NCBI RefSeq assembly: GCF_900187265.1
Contig: NZ_LT906450.1
Span: 1,107,444-1,171,443, forward strand
Source of the DNA: Rhodococcus rhodochrous
GTDB taxonomy: Bacteria > Actinomycetota > Actinomycetes > Mycobacteriales > Mycobacteriaceae
DNA length: 64,000 nucleotides
Direction of reading: 5' to 3'
Shown here: positions 16,373 through 25,134 of the stretch, piece by piece
Numbering within the stretch: the first letter of the stretch is position 1
Layout: each line of letters starts with the position of its first letter
Program-made: the position numbers and the translations under genes
The notes under the pieces: generated by a model
Databases searched by the model: none
Seen by the model: only the letters and a program-made list of their open reading frames with translations
Told to the model about the DNA's origin: nothing

Positions 16373-16720
16373 TCAGAGGATCTCGCGCACCTTGTCGACC
16401 GGACGCGCGAGGACGGTGCCCTTGTCGGTGACGACCAGCGGACGCTCGATGAGGATCGGGTTCGCGACCATCGCGTCGAGCAGTTCGTCCTCGGACGCGT
16501 CGGCCAGGTTCAGCTCCTTGTAGAGCGATTCCTTCTTCCGGATCGCCCGACTCGGTGTGAGACCTGCCGCATCGAGCAGCGCCTGCAGTTCGTCTCGGGA
16601 GGGCGGAGTCTCGAGATATTTGATGACCGTGGGTTCGAGTCCGTTCTCCTTCAGCAACGCCAAAGTGTTGCGTGACGTGCTGCAGCGCGGGTTGTGATAG
16701 ATCGTCGCCGTGGTTGCCAT
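16373..16720 (-). CDS. ArsC-family (glutaredoxin-type) arsenate reductase
   Basis: 115-residue thioredoxin-fold reductase of the ArsC/YfgD type. The N-terminal YHNPRCSTSRNTL carries catalytic C13. The downstream PPSRDELQALL and the closing RPLVVTDKGTVLARP block are typical. Family members reduce arsenate with glutathione/glutaredoxin in proteobacteria; in actinobacteria, which lack glutathione, the physiological reductant and substrate are uncertain. No ars operon genes are adjacent. The chosen ATG (16720) is where homologues begin; an upstream ATG at 16759 would add 13 residues. Confidence 0.88.
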   Translation of the reverse strand: MATTATIYHNPRCSTSRNTLALLKENGLEPTVIKYLETPPSRDELQALLDAAGLTPSRAIRKKESLYKELNLADASEDELLDAMVANPILIERPLVVTDKGTVLARPVDKVREIL

Positions 16721-16788
16721 GGCCCGATTCTGCCCGCGCAGTCCGTAATCCGCTGCCACCCGCCGCCGTGTTGCCCGATTCGTCCCTG

Positions 16789-16817
16789 TTGAACCCGTTG
16801 GGCAGCGTTACTACGAT
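16789..16817 (+). promoter_or_regulatory. promoter of mscL copy 2
   Basis: TTGAAC, 17-bp spacer, TACGAT. It predicts transcription from about 16824 and a leader of about 46 nt. Confidence 0.5.
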
Positions 16818-16869
16818 TTCCGCGCCCTGAAGTTTTTCGAATTCTCTCTCAGAAAAGGCACGGAGCACG

Positions 16870-17319
16870 ATGCTCAAAGGTTTCAAGGATTTCCTGCTGC
16901 GCGGAAACGTCGTCGAACTCGCCGTCGCAGTGGTCGTCGGCGCGGCGTTCACGTCCATCGTCACGGCGTTCACCGATCACATCGTGAACCCGCTGGTCGC
17001 CGCTGTGGGTGGCGACAACGAGATGGGCTTCGGCTTCCGCCTGCTCTCGTCGAACGACGCGACCTTCGTCAACCTCGGTGCCGTCATCTCCGCGGCGATC
17101 AACTTCTTCATCATCGCCGCCGTCGTCTACTTCGTGCTCATCGTGCCGGTCAACGCCGCCAAGGCCCGCTTCGCGCCGGAGAAGGAGCCCGAGGACGAGC
17201 CGCTGAGCGAGACCGATCTGCTCATCCAGATCCGCGACCTGCTCGAGACCGGCAGCTACAACCACGCCCCTGCCGACGCGCCCTCGGCCGAAGCGCCCGT
17301 CAAGGTCACCGAGCGCTGA
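16870..17319 (+). CDS. mscL: large-conductance mechanosensitive channel MscL (copy 2)
   Basis: Second MscL, 149 residues, same layout as copy 1: MLKGFKDFLLRGN, TM1 with ELAVAVVVGAAF, conserved VGGDNEMGFGF loop, TM2 INFFIIAAVVYFVLIVPVNAA, then QIRDLLETG. The middle is close to copy 1 while the C-terminal tail differs (acidic KEPEDEPLSE and Pro/Ala-rich end). It is followed after 12 bp by a GntR regulator and then a BCCT osmolyte carrier, so it may be the osmotically regulated copy. GGAG precedes the ATG. Confidence 0.96.
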   Translation: MLKGFKDFLLRGNVVELAVAVVVGAAFTSIVTAFTDHIVNPLVAAVGGDNEMGFGFRLLSSNDATFVNLGAVISAAINFFIIAAVVYFVLIVPVNAAKARFAPEKEPEDEPLSETDLLIQIRDLLETGSYNHAPADAPSAEAPVKVTER

Positions 17320-17331
17320 TAACCTGCGAGA

Positions 17332-17694
17332 ATGCTCGACCTCACCATCGATCCCGACTCGCCCGTCCCGCCGTTCGAGCAACTGCGGCGACGCATCGTC
17401 GACCTGGTCCACGATGGTGAGCTGATCGCTGGTACCAAGCTGCCCACGGTCCGGGGCCTCGCCGACACCCTCGGCATTGCACCGAACACGGTCGCCAAGA
17501 CCTATCGGGAACTCGAGAAGCTGGGCGTGCTCGAGGCCCGCGGGCGGGCTGGGACGTTCGTCGCCGACACGGGCGATCCCACCCGCACGCGGGCCCAGCG
17601 ATCCACCAACGAGTACGTCGCCGAGGTGAGGGCACTCGGGATGTCCGACGAGGAGATCCTCGAATTCGTCTCGGCCGCCCTGCGTGCAGGCTGA
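17332..17694 (+). CDS. GntR-family regulator (YtrA type)
   Basis: 120 residues: an N-terminal winged helix typical of GntR (VPPFEQLRRRIVDLV, LPTVRGLADTLGIAPNTVAKTYRELEKLGVLEARGRAGTFV split over residues about 12-75) and only a short helical C-terminal part, the hallmark of the YtrA subfamily. Such regulators usually repress the transporter operon they sit in. Here the neighbours are mscL and a BCCT carrier. TAACCT (17320-17325) six bases before the ATG suggests its own leaderless promoter. Confidence 0.9.
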   Translation: MLDLTIDPDSPVPPFEQLRRRIVDLVHDGELIAGTKLPTVRGLADTLGIAPNTVAKTYRELEKLGVLEARGRAGTFVADTGDPTRTRAQRSTNEYVAEVRALGMSDEEILEFVSAALRAG

Positions 17695-17808
17695 CCTGCC
17701 GATCTGCGGGCTCGCGCAGAGTATGCATGTCGCGTCCGAAATGTGACGATTTTCTCGGGTTCGGCGATTCCGCTCCGCAGGCGCCCGAAACTTGCAAGGT
17801 TTGTTCGC

Positions 17809-19419
17809 ATGAATGTCCCTGGTGATCGGCCCGGGTCCGAGGAGATCGACGAGGTCTCGGGCGCCCGTGCTTCTGAAGTAGCCGCGTCCGCGGCGCGCCC
17901 ACCGCAGACCGACAAAGTGGTCTTCGGAGTCGCTGCCGCGCTGGTCGCGGCGATCGTGGTGTGGGGTCTGGCCGCCACCGAGAACTTCGGGACCGTTACC
18001 GGGAACATCCTCGACTGGATCGTCGTCGAGTTCGGTTGGTTGTTCGTGCTCACGGCGAGCGGATTCGTGTTCTTCGCGCTCTGGCTGGCGGTGAGCCGAT
18101 ACGGCCGGATCCCGCTCGGCAAGGACGACGAGAAGCCGGAGTTCCGCACCGTCAGCTGGATCTCGATGATGTTCGCCGCCGGTATGGGCATCGGCCTGAT
18201 GTTCTTCGGTGTCGCCGAGCCGCTCTCGCACTTCGTCGATCCGCCACCCGGAAGCAACGGCGGCACCGGCGTCGCGATGGCGACCTCGATGTTCCACTGG
18301 AGCCTGCATCCCTGGGCGATCTACTCCGTCGTGGGTCTGGCCATCGCGTACGGCACCTTCCGCAGGGGTCGCAAGCAGCTCATCAGCTCGGCGTTCATCC
18401 CGTTGCTGGGACGCAGGGCCGAAGGTCCGCTCGGCAAGGTCATCGACATCCTCGCCCTGTTCGCGACCCTGTTCGGCACGGCGGCGTCGCTCGGCCTGGG
18501 TGCGCTGCAGATCGGATCGGGCTTCGAGGTCACCGGCTGGCTCGATACGGCCGGCGTGATGCTGCTCGTCGCGATCGTCGCGCTGCTCACGCTCGCGTTC
18601 ATCGCGTCCGCGGTCACGGGTGTCGCCAAGGGTATCCAGTACCTGTCGAACATCAACATGGTGCTCGCCGCGGTCCTGGCGGTCTTCGTGTTCGTGCTCG
18701 GGCCCACCGTCTTCATCCTCAACCTCGTGCCCACCACCCTCGGCGCGTACGCTGCGGAGTTCGCCCGCATGTCGGCCCGCACGGCCGCCTCCAACGAAGC
18801 CGCAGGCGAGTGGCTGTCGAGCTGGACGATCTTCTACTGGGCGTGGTGGGTCTCGTGGGCGCCCTTCGTCGGTATGTTCCTCGCCCGCATCAGCCGTGGA
18901 CGCACCATTCGCGAGTTCATCATCGGCGTCATCCTCGTCCCGAGCCTCGTGAGCCTCATCTGGTTCTCGATCTTCGGTGGCGCCGGCATCGGACAGCAAC
19001 TGGACGGGTACGACATCGCGGGCGCCGACAGCGTCGAAGGACAGCTGTTCGGGGTGCTCGGAAACCTTCCGCTCACCGGTATCGCCACGGTCGTCGCGAT
19101 GCTCCTCATCGCCATCTTCTTCATCTCCGGAGCCGACTCCGCGTCGATGGTGATGGGCAGCCTCAGCCAGCGCGGCACCCTCGCACCGAATCGCGGCGTG
19201 GTGATCTTCTGGGGCGGACTCACGGGCGGCGTCGCGGCCCTGCTGCTGTGGAGCGGCGGCGAGGAAGCGCTCAACGCCCTGCAGACGATGACGATCATCG
19301 CCGCAGCTCCCTTCCTTCTGGTGATGATCGGTCTGTGCGTGTCGCTGTACCGGGATCTGCAGCGCGACCCGCTGATCACGGGTGGGCGCAGGAAACGGAC
19401 ACTGCGCAAGGTCGAATGA
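17809..19419 (+). CDS. BCCT-family betaine/choline/carnitine transporter
   Basis: Twelve-TM Na+- or H+-coupled carrier for quaternary-ammonium compatible solutes. 537 residues from the ATG at 17809 (AAGG nine bases upstream; a GTG at 17743 would add 22). Conserved features are GMGIGLMFFGVAEPLSHF with the glycine-rich TM3 segment, MFHWSLHPWAIY, and the signature WTIFYWAWWVSWAPFVGMF with ISRGRTIREF. The hydrophilic N-terminus of about 30 residues and short C-terminus (LRKVE) suggest limited osmosensory regulation compared with BetP. The stop overlaps the next start. Confidence 0.94.
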   Translation: MNVPGDRPGSEEIDEVSGARASEVAASAARPPQTDKVVFGVAAALVAAIVVWGLAATENFGTVTGNILDWIVVEFGWLFVLTASGFVFFALWLAVSRYGRIPLGKDDEKPEFRTVSWISMMFAAGMGIGLMFFGVAEPLSHFVDPPPGSNGGTGVAMATSMFHWSLHPWAIYSVVGLAIAYGTFRRGRKQLISSAFIPLLGRRAEGPLGKVIDILALFATLFGTAASLGLGALQIGSGFEVTGWLDTAGVMLLVAIVALLTLAFIASAVTGVAKGIQYLSNINMVLAAVLAVFVFVLGPTVFILNLVPTTLGAYAAEFARMSARTAASNEAAGEWLSSWTIFYWAWWVSWAPFVGMFLARISRGRTIREFIIGVILVPSLVSLIWFSIFGGAGIGQQLDGYDIAGADSVEGQLFGVLGNLPLTGIATVVAMLLIAIFFISGADSASMVMGSLSQRGTLAPNRGVVIFWGGLTGGVAALLLWSGGEEALNALQTMTIIAAAPFLLVMIGLCVSLYRDLQRDPLITGGRRKRTLRKVE

Positions 19420-19862
19420 CCGAACGGTCCCGCATCGAGGGCGTCGAGTTCCTGCTCGACGTCCTCGATCCGTGTCCGGGCACGTCCGTCCTCGCGATCG
19501 ACGCCGGGTCTGCCTCCGCCGTGGTCGCCGAGCACGTCGGCCCCCACGGCCGCGTGCGCGTGGCACCCTCGGTGACCCGCGCCCACGAGTTCGCGCAGCG
19601 GGAGAAGTTCGACCGCATCTACGCACTCGACATCCCCGACCTCCGCGAGGACACCGCCGCCGCGGCCGCCCTCGCGCCGCTGCTGACCGACGACGGACAA
19701 CTGTGGGTGATCGACGAGGCGGGGCCGGGGGAGGACACCGGAACCGTCTCGATGACGGTGAGCACCGTTCTCGCACGGGCAGGATTCGTGATCGTCGACA
19801 TCCTCGAACGTGGGTCGCGGGTCGCGGTGTGGGCGGCGGCCGGACGACGGCATCACGGGTGA
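19416..19862 (+). CDS. small methyltransferase-like protein of unknown function
   Basis: 148 residues. The N-terminal stretch CPGTSVLAIDAGSASAVVAE and following GRVRVAP resemble a Rossmann motif I/II of SAM-dependent methyltransferases; LLTDDGQLWVIDEAGPG and the last strand RVAVWAAAG fit the same fold in shortened form. Key SAM residues are not clearly conserved, so activity is doubtful. The ATG overlaps the BCCT stop (ATGA), implying cotranslation with the transporter. Confidence 0.72.
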   Translation: MTERSRIEGVEFLLDVLDPCPGTSVLAIDAGSASAVVAEHVGPHGRVRVAPSVTRAHEFAQREKFDRIYALDIPDLREDTAAAAALAPLLTDDGQLWVIDEAGPGEDTGTVSMTVSTVLARAGFVIVDILERGSRVAVWAAAGRRHHG

Positions 19863-19950
19863 CACACGACGCCGCGTGCCTGCGGTGAGTTGTCGCCCAC
19901 CCCGAGTACGGTGTCGCCTGCCCGGCAGTTGCTCTTCGAGAGGAGTGCGC

Positions 19951-20751
19951 GTGACCGACACCGACCGATTCGACGAGGCCCTCGACCGCGATTGGTCCCG
20001 TTACGCCTCGCAGCTGGCCCGGCGCATCTCCGAACTCGCCGGATCCGACGCCTTCGAACTGCACGCCGAGACCGCCTCGGGGCCCGCGGCCTGCGTGCGG
20101 GTGCTCGCGAGCGCCGGCGGACACGCCACGATCGAGGTCACCGGATCCGAGCCGGTCACCAGGCCCGTGTCCGAGGCCGACATGCTCGCCCGGCACATCG
20201 TGTCGGTGCTGCGCGGTCGCGGGAAGGTGCCGCATCCGGCCTTCCTGCAGGCACACCCGCCCTCCGCCCTCGGCGACCTCCGCGAACGCGTGAGCGATGC
20301 GCTCGCGCACGCCCTCGGGCGTCCCGTGCCGGTCGACGCCGACGGCGATTTCGTCGTGGTCCTCGACTCCCAGGTGGTCTTCGTCGTGATCGACGACGAC
20401 GGCAGCATCAGGCTGTGGGCCCCGCTGCTGCACGCGATCCCCGAGGACGACACCCCGGGAGCCGCACCCGCCGGCGGTCGCAGCCACGCGCTGGCCGAGC
20501 TCACCGAACTGAACCGGACGTGGCCGCACATCAAGGTGGTGCTCGTCGAGGACCGGCTCGTCGCCACCGTCGATCTGCTCGGCGATCCGTTCGTGCCCCG
20601 CCACCTGTCCGAGCTGCTCCAACGACTCAAGGGCTTTCTCACGGTCGTCGACGAGCGATTCGCGCGCCGCTTCGACGGCGTCCGCTACGGCTCCGACAGG
20701 GACCGCGACGTCGAACTGCCCGAGGGCAGCGTGCTCGACGAGCCCAACTGA
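19951..20751 (+). CDS. YbjN/T3SS-chaperone-like (TY-Chap) domain protein
   Basis: 266 residues, acidic, no membrane segment. The GTG at 19951 has a good AGGAG ribosome-binding site. The N-terminal half (DRDWSRYASQLARRISEL, VRVLASAGGHATIEVTGSEP) and the C-terminal half (DADGDFVVVLDSQVVFVVIDD, FLTVVDERFARRFDG) look like two copies of a YbjN/CesT-type alpha/beta chaperone fold common in uncharacterised actinobacterial proteins. This assignment is by overall pattern only. It sits tail to tail with pmt. Confidence 0.68.
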   Translation: MTDTDRFDEALDRDWSRYASQLARRISELAGSDAFELHAETASGPAACVRVLASAGGHATIEVTGSEPVTRPVSEADMLARHIVSVLRGRGKVPHPAFLQAHPPSALGDLRERVSDALAHALGRPVPVDADGDFVVVLDSQVVFVVIDDDGSIRLWAPLLHAIPEDDTPGAAPAGGRSHALAELTELNRTWPHIKVVLVEDRLVATVDLLGDPFVPRHLSELLQRLKGFLTVVDERFARRFDGVRYGSDRDRDVELPEGSVLDEPN

Positions 20752-20782
20752 GCTCTCCTCGGGACCAGCGACTGCGCTCCGC

Positions 20783-22360
20783 TCAGCGCCAGCTGGGGAG
20801 CCACAGCTGGTCGTTCCAGTGCTCCGGGGTGATCGGCAGCGCCGTGAGGATCGGCCACAACCACACGAAGTTCGCGATGACGAGCCCTACGTACAGGCAC
20901 ACCACGAGCAGCCCGGTCGTCCGTCGTTCCGTCGAGGCGTGCGGCGACCCGAGGATGTCGCCGAGCACCAGCGCGACACCCATCACCAGGAACGGCGCCA
21001 TCGGCACCGCGTAGAAGTAGTACATCTGCCGGTCGAGGCTCGCGAACCACGGGAGGATCCCCGCGCCGTATGCGGTGAGCACCGCGGCCCACCGCCAGTC
21101 GCGGCGGACGAGCAGCTGCCACAGTCCCCATCCGAGCACCGGCACCGACACCCACCACAGCGCCGGCGTTCCGATCAGCATCACGGCCTTGACGCACTGC
21201 TCGGCGTCGCATCCGCTGATCCGCTCGCCGTCGGCGAAGTAGTACAGCATCGGACGCAGGCCCATCGGCCACGTCCACGGCTTCGATTCCCAGGGATGCT
21301 GGTTGCCGGCCGAATTCGTCAGGCCGGAGTGGAACTCGAGGACGCTCGCGCTGTAGTACCAGAGCGATCGCAGCGCGTCGGGCACGAACGAGAACATCCC
21401 GTCGTGGCCGATCCGCGAGCCGACCGCGTGACGGTAGACGCCGGTCTCGCTTGCGAACCACGCCCAGTAGGTCGACAGGTACACCCCGAGCGGGACGAGC
21501 ACGAGGGCGTACAACGCCGGGCCGATGTCGCGCAGGGCCGTCCCGACCCACGGTCGCTGCACCCGGTACGCGCGACGCGTCGCAAGATCGAAGGCCACGG
21601 ACATCAGCCCGAAGAACGCGATGAAGTACAGACCCGACCACTTGGTGCCCACCGCGAGACCCAGCAGGATGCCCGCGCCGAAGCGCCACCAGCGCACACC
21701 GAAACGCGGACCCCACACGCTGTCGAGGACACGGCCCTCGGCGTGCACCTTCGCCATGCGGGCACGTACGTCGTCGCGATCGACGATCAGGCAACCGAAG
21801 GCGGCGACGACGAAGACCGCCTGGAAGATGTCGAGCATGCCGAGGCGGGACGACACGAAGGTCACCCCGTCGACGACGAGCAGCAGACCGGCGATCGCGC
21901 CGAGCATCGTCGAGCGGGTCAGCCGCCGCACGATCCGCACGACCAGCAGGACGAGCACGACGCCGGCCGCCGCGGCCGAGAAACGCCAACCCCACGCGGT
22001 GTAGCCGAACAGTGCCTCGCCGAGCGCGATCATCTGTTTGCCGACGGGCGGATGCACGACGAGCCCGTAGCCGGGGTTGTCCTCGATCCAGCCGCCGGTG
22101 AGCACCTGCCAGCCCTGCGGTGCGTAGTGCTTCTCGTCGAACACCGGTGTCTTCGCATCGGTGGGGTAGTTGAGCATCGTGAACCGCGTGATCGCAGCGA
22201 GCGCCGTGACGAAGGCGGTGACGATCCAGCCACGCGCCCGATCTCCGGGGAGGGGCTCGGGTCCGGGCACCAACGGGCCGGGACCGATGAGGCGACGATC
22301 CTGCGCTGCCGACGGACCACGGCCGGGGGCCTGTGAAGGGCTGCGGTCCGTCACGGTCAC
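20783..22360 (-). CDS. pmt: dolichyl-phosphate-mannose-protein mannosyltransferase Pmt
   Basis: GT39-type membrane enzyme that O-mannosylates Sec-exported proteins using polyprenol-phosphate mannose (mycobacterial counterpart Rv1002c). 525 residues with about 11 membrane segments. The catalytic acidic pair D75-E76 lies in VFDEKHYAP in the first external loop, followed by WIEDNPGYGLVVHPPVGKQM. Later blocks include GMLDIFQAVF and NQHPWESKPWTWP. Substrates would include RpfB-like and other secreted proteins. The GTG at 22360 is preceded by TACGAT at six bases (leaderless), facing rsmI 23 bp away. Confidence 0.94.
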   Translation of the reverse strand: MTVTDRSPSQAPGRGPSAAQDRRLIGPGPLVPGPEPLPGDRARGWIVTAFVTALAAITRFTMLNYPTDAKTPVFDEKHYAPQGWQVLTGGWIEDNPGYGLVVHPPVGKQMIALGEALFGYTAWGWRFSAAAAGVVLVLLVVRIVRRLTRSTMLGAIAGLLLVVDGVTFVSSRLGMLDIFQAVFVVAAFGCLIVDRDDVRARMAKVHAEGRVLDSVWGPRFGVRWWRFGAGILLGLAVGTKWSGLYFIAFFGLMSVAFDLATRRAYRVQRPWVGTALRDIGPALYALVLVPLGVYLSTYWAWFASETGVYRHAVGSRIGHDGMFSFVPDALRSLWYYSASVLEFHSGLTNSAGNQHPWESKPWTWPMGLRPMLYYFADGERISGCDAEQCVKAVMLIGTPALWWVSVPVLGWGLWQLLVRRDWRWAAVLTAYGAGILPWFASLDRQMYYFYAVPMAPFLVMGVALVLGDILGSPHASTERRTTGLLVVCLYVGLVIANFVWLWPILTALPITPEHWNDQLWLPSWR

Positions 22361-22366
22361 GTTCCG

Positions 22367-22376
22367 ATCGTAGGCT
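22367..22376. promoter_or_regulatory. overlapping divergent -10 boxes of pmt and rsmI
   Basis: Minus-strand TACGAT (22367-22372) lies six bases before the pmt GTG; plus-strand TAGGCT (22371-22376) lies seven bases before the rsmI ATG. The boxes share two base pairs, so the two polymerases should exclude each other. Confidence 0.55.
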
Positions 22377-22383
22377 GAGCCGT

Positions 22384-23271
22384 ATGCAGGCAGCCAAACC
22401 GGTCCAGGGCGCGAATCCGGGAGAGGGCCGGCTCGTGCTGGCCGCCACTCCGATGGGAGATATCGGTGACGCCTCGGCGCGTCTCCGCGACGCCCTCGGC
22501 ACCGCCGACGTCATCGCCGCCGAGGACACCCGGCGCACCAAGGCACTCGCCGCGGCGCTCGGCGTCACCATCACCGGGCGGGTCGTGAGTTTCTACGACC
22601 AGGTCGAGGTGTCGCGGCTGCCGGGCCTGGTCACCGACATCGAGGAGGGCCGCACCGTCCTGCTCGTCACCGACGCGGGCATGCCGTCGGTGAGCGATCC
22701 CGGCTACCGGCTCGTCGCGGCGTGCGTCGAGGCCGGTCTGCCGGTGACCTGCCTGCCCGGTCCGTCGGCCGTCACCACTGCCCTCGCCCTGTCGGGCCTG
22801 CCCGTCGAGCGGTTCTGCTTCGACGGGTTCCCACCCCGCAAGCCGGGCCAGCGACGCGCGTATTTCGGAACGCTCGTCCACGAGCCTCGCGCCGTGGTGT
22901 TCTTCGAGGCACCGCACCGGCTCGCGGCGTGTCTGGCCGACGCCGTCGACGTGCTCGGCGGTGACCGTCGCGCCGCCGTCTGCCGCGAGCTCACCAAGAC
23001 CTACGAGGAAGTGCGCCGCGGCACGCTTGCCGAACTCGCCGAGTGGGCCGTCGAGGGCGCGCGCGGTGAGATCACCGTGGTGCTCGAAGGAGCGGTTGCC
23101 GTGGCCACCGACCCCGTCGACCTCGTCGACGAGGTGGAACGGAAGGTCGAGGACGGGATGCGGCTGAAGGACGCCTGCGCCGTCGTCGCCGAAGCGGCGT
23201 CGAAGTCGTCCGGTGCGACGGTCTCGAAGCGCGAACTGTACGACGCGGTGCTGGAAGCGCGTCGCGACTGA
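22384..23271 (+). CDS. rsmI: 16S rRNA (cytidine1402-2'-O)-methyltransferase RsmI
   Basis: Tetrapyrrole-methylase-fold enzyme that 2'-O-methylates C1402 of 16S rRNA in the decoding centre. 295 residues: LVLAATPMGDIGDAS, AAEDTRRTKAL, LLVTDAGMPSVSDPG, CLPGPSAVTTAL, FDGFPPRKPGQR and ELTKTYEE are all family signatures. Divergent from pmt, as in mycobacteria, with a leaderless promoter. Confidence 0.95.
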   Translation: MQAAKPVQGANPGEGRLVLAATPMGDIGDASARLRDALGTADVIAAEDTRRTKALAAALGVTITGRVVSFYDQVEVSRLPGLVTDIEEGRTVLLVTDAGMPSVSDPGYRLVAACVEAGLPVTCLPGPSAVTTALALSGLPVERFCFDGFPPRKPGQRRAYFGTLVHEPRAVVFFEAPHRLAACLADAVDVLGGDRRAAVCRELTKTYEEVRRGTLAELAEWAVEGARGEITVVLEGAVAVATDPVDLVDEVERKVEDGMRLKDACAVVAEAASKSSGATVSKRELYDAVLEARRD

Positions 23272-23439
23272 CGAGGCCTGCCGCCCACCGATCGAGAAGA
23301 ACGCATATCGGACGCGCCGCGGGGTCCGGGGACACTGCGTGCCACGGAAGCCTAGACTCTGCCGGGTCCCGAGCGCAGACGTCACCGGCACCGGCCGGTC
23401 GGACGCTGTCGGGGGCTTCGGACGATCAGGAGGACGCGG

Positions 23440-24846
23440 ATGGATTCGGTGAACGATTTCCTCGTCGAGGTGGGCGGGGTGGTGTGGGGGCCGTACCTGC
23501 TCATCCCGCTGCTGTTGGGTACGGGCCTTGTGCTCACGGTTCGGCTGAAGGGCATCCAGTTCCGCAAGCTGTGGCCCGCGCTGCGGCTGGGTCTGATCAC
23601 CCGCCACGATCCCGGAGCCACCGAAGGGGACATCTCCCAGTACCAGGCGTTGACCACCGCGCTCGCCGCGACGGTGGGCGTGGGCAACATCGCCGGTGTC
23701 GGCACCGCGATCTACTTCGGCGGGCCCGGCGCGCTGTTCTGGATGTGGGTCACCGGCCTGGTCGGCATGGCCAGCAAGTACTCCGAGGCGTTCCTCGGCG
23801 TGAAGTACCGCACGACCGACGCCAAGGGTGAGCAGAGCGGTGGTCCGCAGTACTACCTCGCCCGCGCCATCCCCAACAAGGCCGGTCTCGTCCTGAGCCT
23901 GCTGTTCGCGGTGTTCGCCGTGCTCGCCAGCTTCGGCATCGGCAACATGACCCAGGCCAACACCGTCGCCACCCAGCTCGACGGCACCTTCGGTGTGCCC
24001 ACCTGGCTCAGTGGCATCGTGATGACCGTGCTCGCCGCGGCAGTCCTGCTCGGCGGCATCAAGTCCATCGGCAGGGTCACCGCCGGCTTCGTGCCCGCGA
24101 TGATCCTCCTCTACGTCGGCGCCGGCATCATCGTTCTCGCTGTCAACTTCACGCAGATCCCCGACGCCTTCGCGCTCATCTTCACCGACGCCTTCACCGG
24201 CACGGCGGCCACCGGCGGCTTCATCGGATCGGTCTTCATGATCGCTCTGCGCTACGGCGTGGCCCGCGGCATCTTCTCGAACGAGTCGGGCATGGGCAGC
24301 GCGGCGATCGCCGCCGCGGCCGCCCAGACCACCCACCCGGTGCGTCAGGGCCTGGTGTCGATGACCCAGACGTTCATCGACACGATCATCGTCGTCACCT
24401 TCACCGGTCTGGTCATCATCACGACCGGAGCCTGGGAGTCCGGCGAGCAGGGCGCCGCGATGACATCGGCCGGCTTCGCCGACGGCCTCGGTGGGGACTG
24501 GGGTCACTGGATCGTTGCCATCTCGGTCGTCTTCTTCGCCTTCTCGACGATCCTCGGCTGGTCGTACTACGGCGAGCGGTGCGTCGAGCGTCTCGTCGGT
24601 CGCCGCGGCGTGGTGCCCTACCGCGCGATCTTCGTGGTCGTGGTGTTCATCGGTGCCACCACCCAGCTCGAGGTGGTCTGGAACTTCTCGGACGTGATGA
24701 ACGGCCTCATGGCCCTGCCGAACCTGATCGGTCTGCTGGTGCTGTCGGGTCTGATCGCGCGGGAGACGAAGGCCTACCTCGATCGCGACCCGTACCTGCT
24801 GAACGGCCCCGTCGTCGCGACGGACGATCCCGACACCGTCAAGTAA
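23440..24846 (+). CDS. AGCS-family sodium:alanine/glycine symporter
   Basis: 468-residue secondary transporter with about 11 membrane segments, importing alanine or glycine with Na+. Family blocks are [22 protein letters not shown] (residues about 67-88), [36 protein letters not shown] and [17 protein letters not shown] lies seven bases before the ATG. Single-gene unit: a hairpin terminator follows at 24864-24884. Confidence 0.95.
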   Translation: MDSVNDFLVEVGGVVWGPYLLIPLLLGTGLVLTVRLKGIQFRKLWPALRLGLITRHDPGATEGDISQYQALTTALAATVGVGNIAGVGTAIYFGGPGALFWMWVTGLVGMASKYSEAFLGVKYRTTDAKGEQSGGPQYYLARAIPNKAGLVLSLLFAVFAVLASFGIGNMTQANTVATQLDGTFGVPTWLSGIVMTVLAAAVLLGGIKSIGRVTAGFVPAMILLYVGAGIIVLAVNFTQIPDAFALIFTDAFTGTAATGGFIGSVFMIALRYGVARGIFSNESGMGSAAIAAAAAQTTHPVRQGLVSMTQTFIDTIIVVTFTGLVIITTGAWESGEQGAAMTSAGFADGLGGDWGHWIVAISVVFFAFSTILGWSYYGERCVERLVGRRGVVPYRAIFVVVVFIGATTQLEVVWNFSDVMNGLMALPNLIGLLVLSGLIARETKAYLDRDPYLLNGPVVATDDPDTVK

Positions 24847-24863
24847 CCGGAAGAAACGGGAAA

Positions 24864-24884
24864 GGGCCCCGCAATGCGGGGCCC
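24864..24884 (+). terminator. terminator of the AGCS symporter gene
   Basis: Perfect 9-bp stem GGGCCCCGC with loop AAT, 17 bases after the stop. Little T-run. Confidence 0.7.
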
Positions 24885-24903
24885 TCGAACGTCTGCGGAG
24901 CGT

Positions 24904-24956
24904 GCCTCCACGCCGACCCGGAACTACCCCTCGTCAGTCCCTATCGGCGTGGAGGC
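24904..24956. repeat. 13-bp inverted repeat upstream of the STAND gene
   Basis: GCCTCCACGCCGA (24904-24916) and its exact complement TCGGCGTGGAGGC (24944-24956), separated by 27 bp. It is not followed by T-residues. It could be an operator for a dimeric regulator or a stem in an RNA. It lies about 180 bp before the STAND ATPase start. Confidence 0.6.
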
Positions 24957-25134
24957 CCCCGCCCCACACTGCAAGGCCGAACCTTGCGTGGTCACCACTC
25001 TTCCCCGCCTTTGATGGGGACGAAAAATACCGACCGGCGCGGAACCGGTATCATCCCTGCTCAGACGTGGTGAGGAATTTTTCCGCAGCGGATGTTTGCA
25101 GGCGGGGAACGGGAGCACGAAGGGCGCGGAACGG

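Noticed and set aside
16849-20622. A 1257-codon open frame on the minus strand across mscL copy 2, the GntR gene and the BCCT gene.
   Set aside because: It is antisense to several genes with clear families, has His/Arg/Asp-rich composition typical of reverse frames in high-GC DNA, and contains no recognisable domain.
20685-22574. Long open frames on both strands across pmt.
   Set aside because: pmt has all GT39 features and about 11 membrane segments; the alternatives are charged shadow frames.
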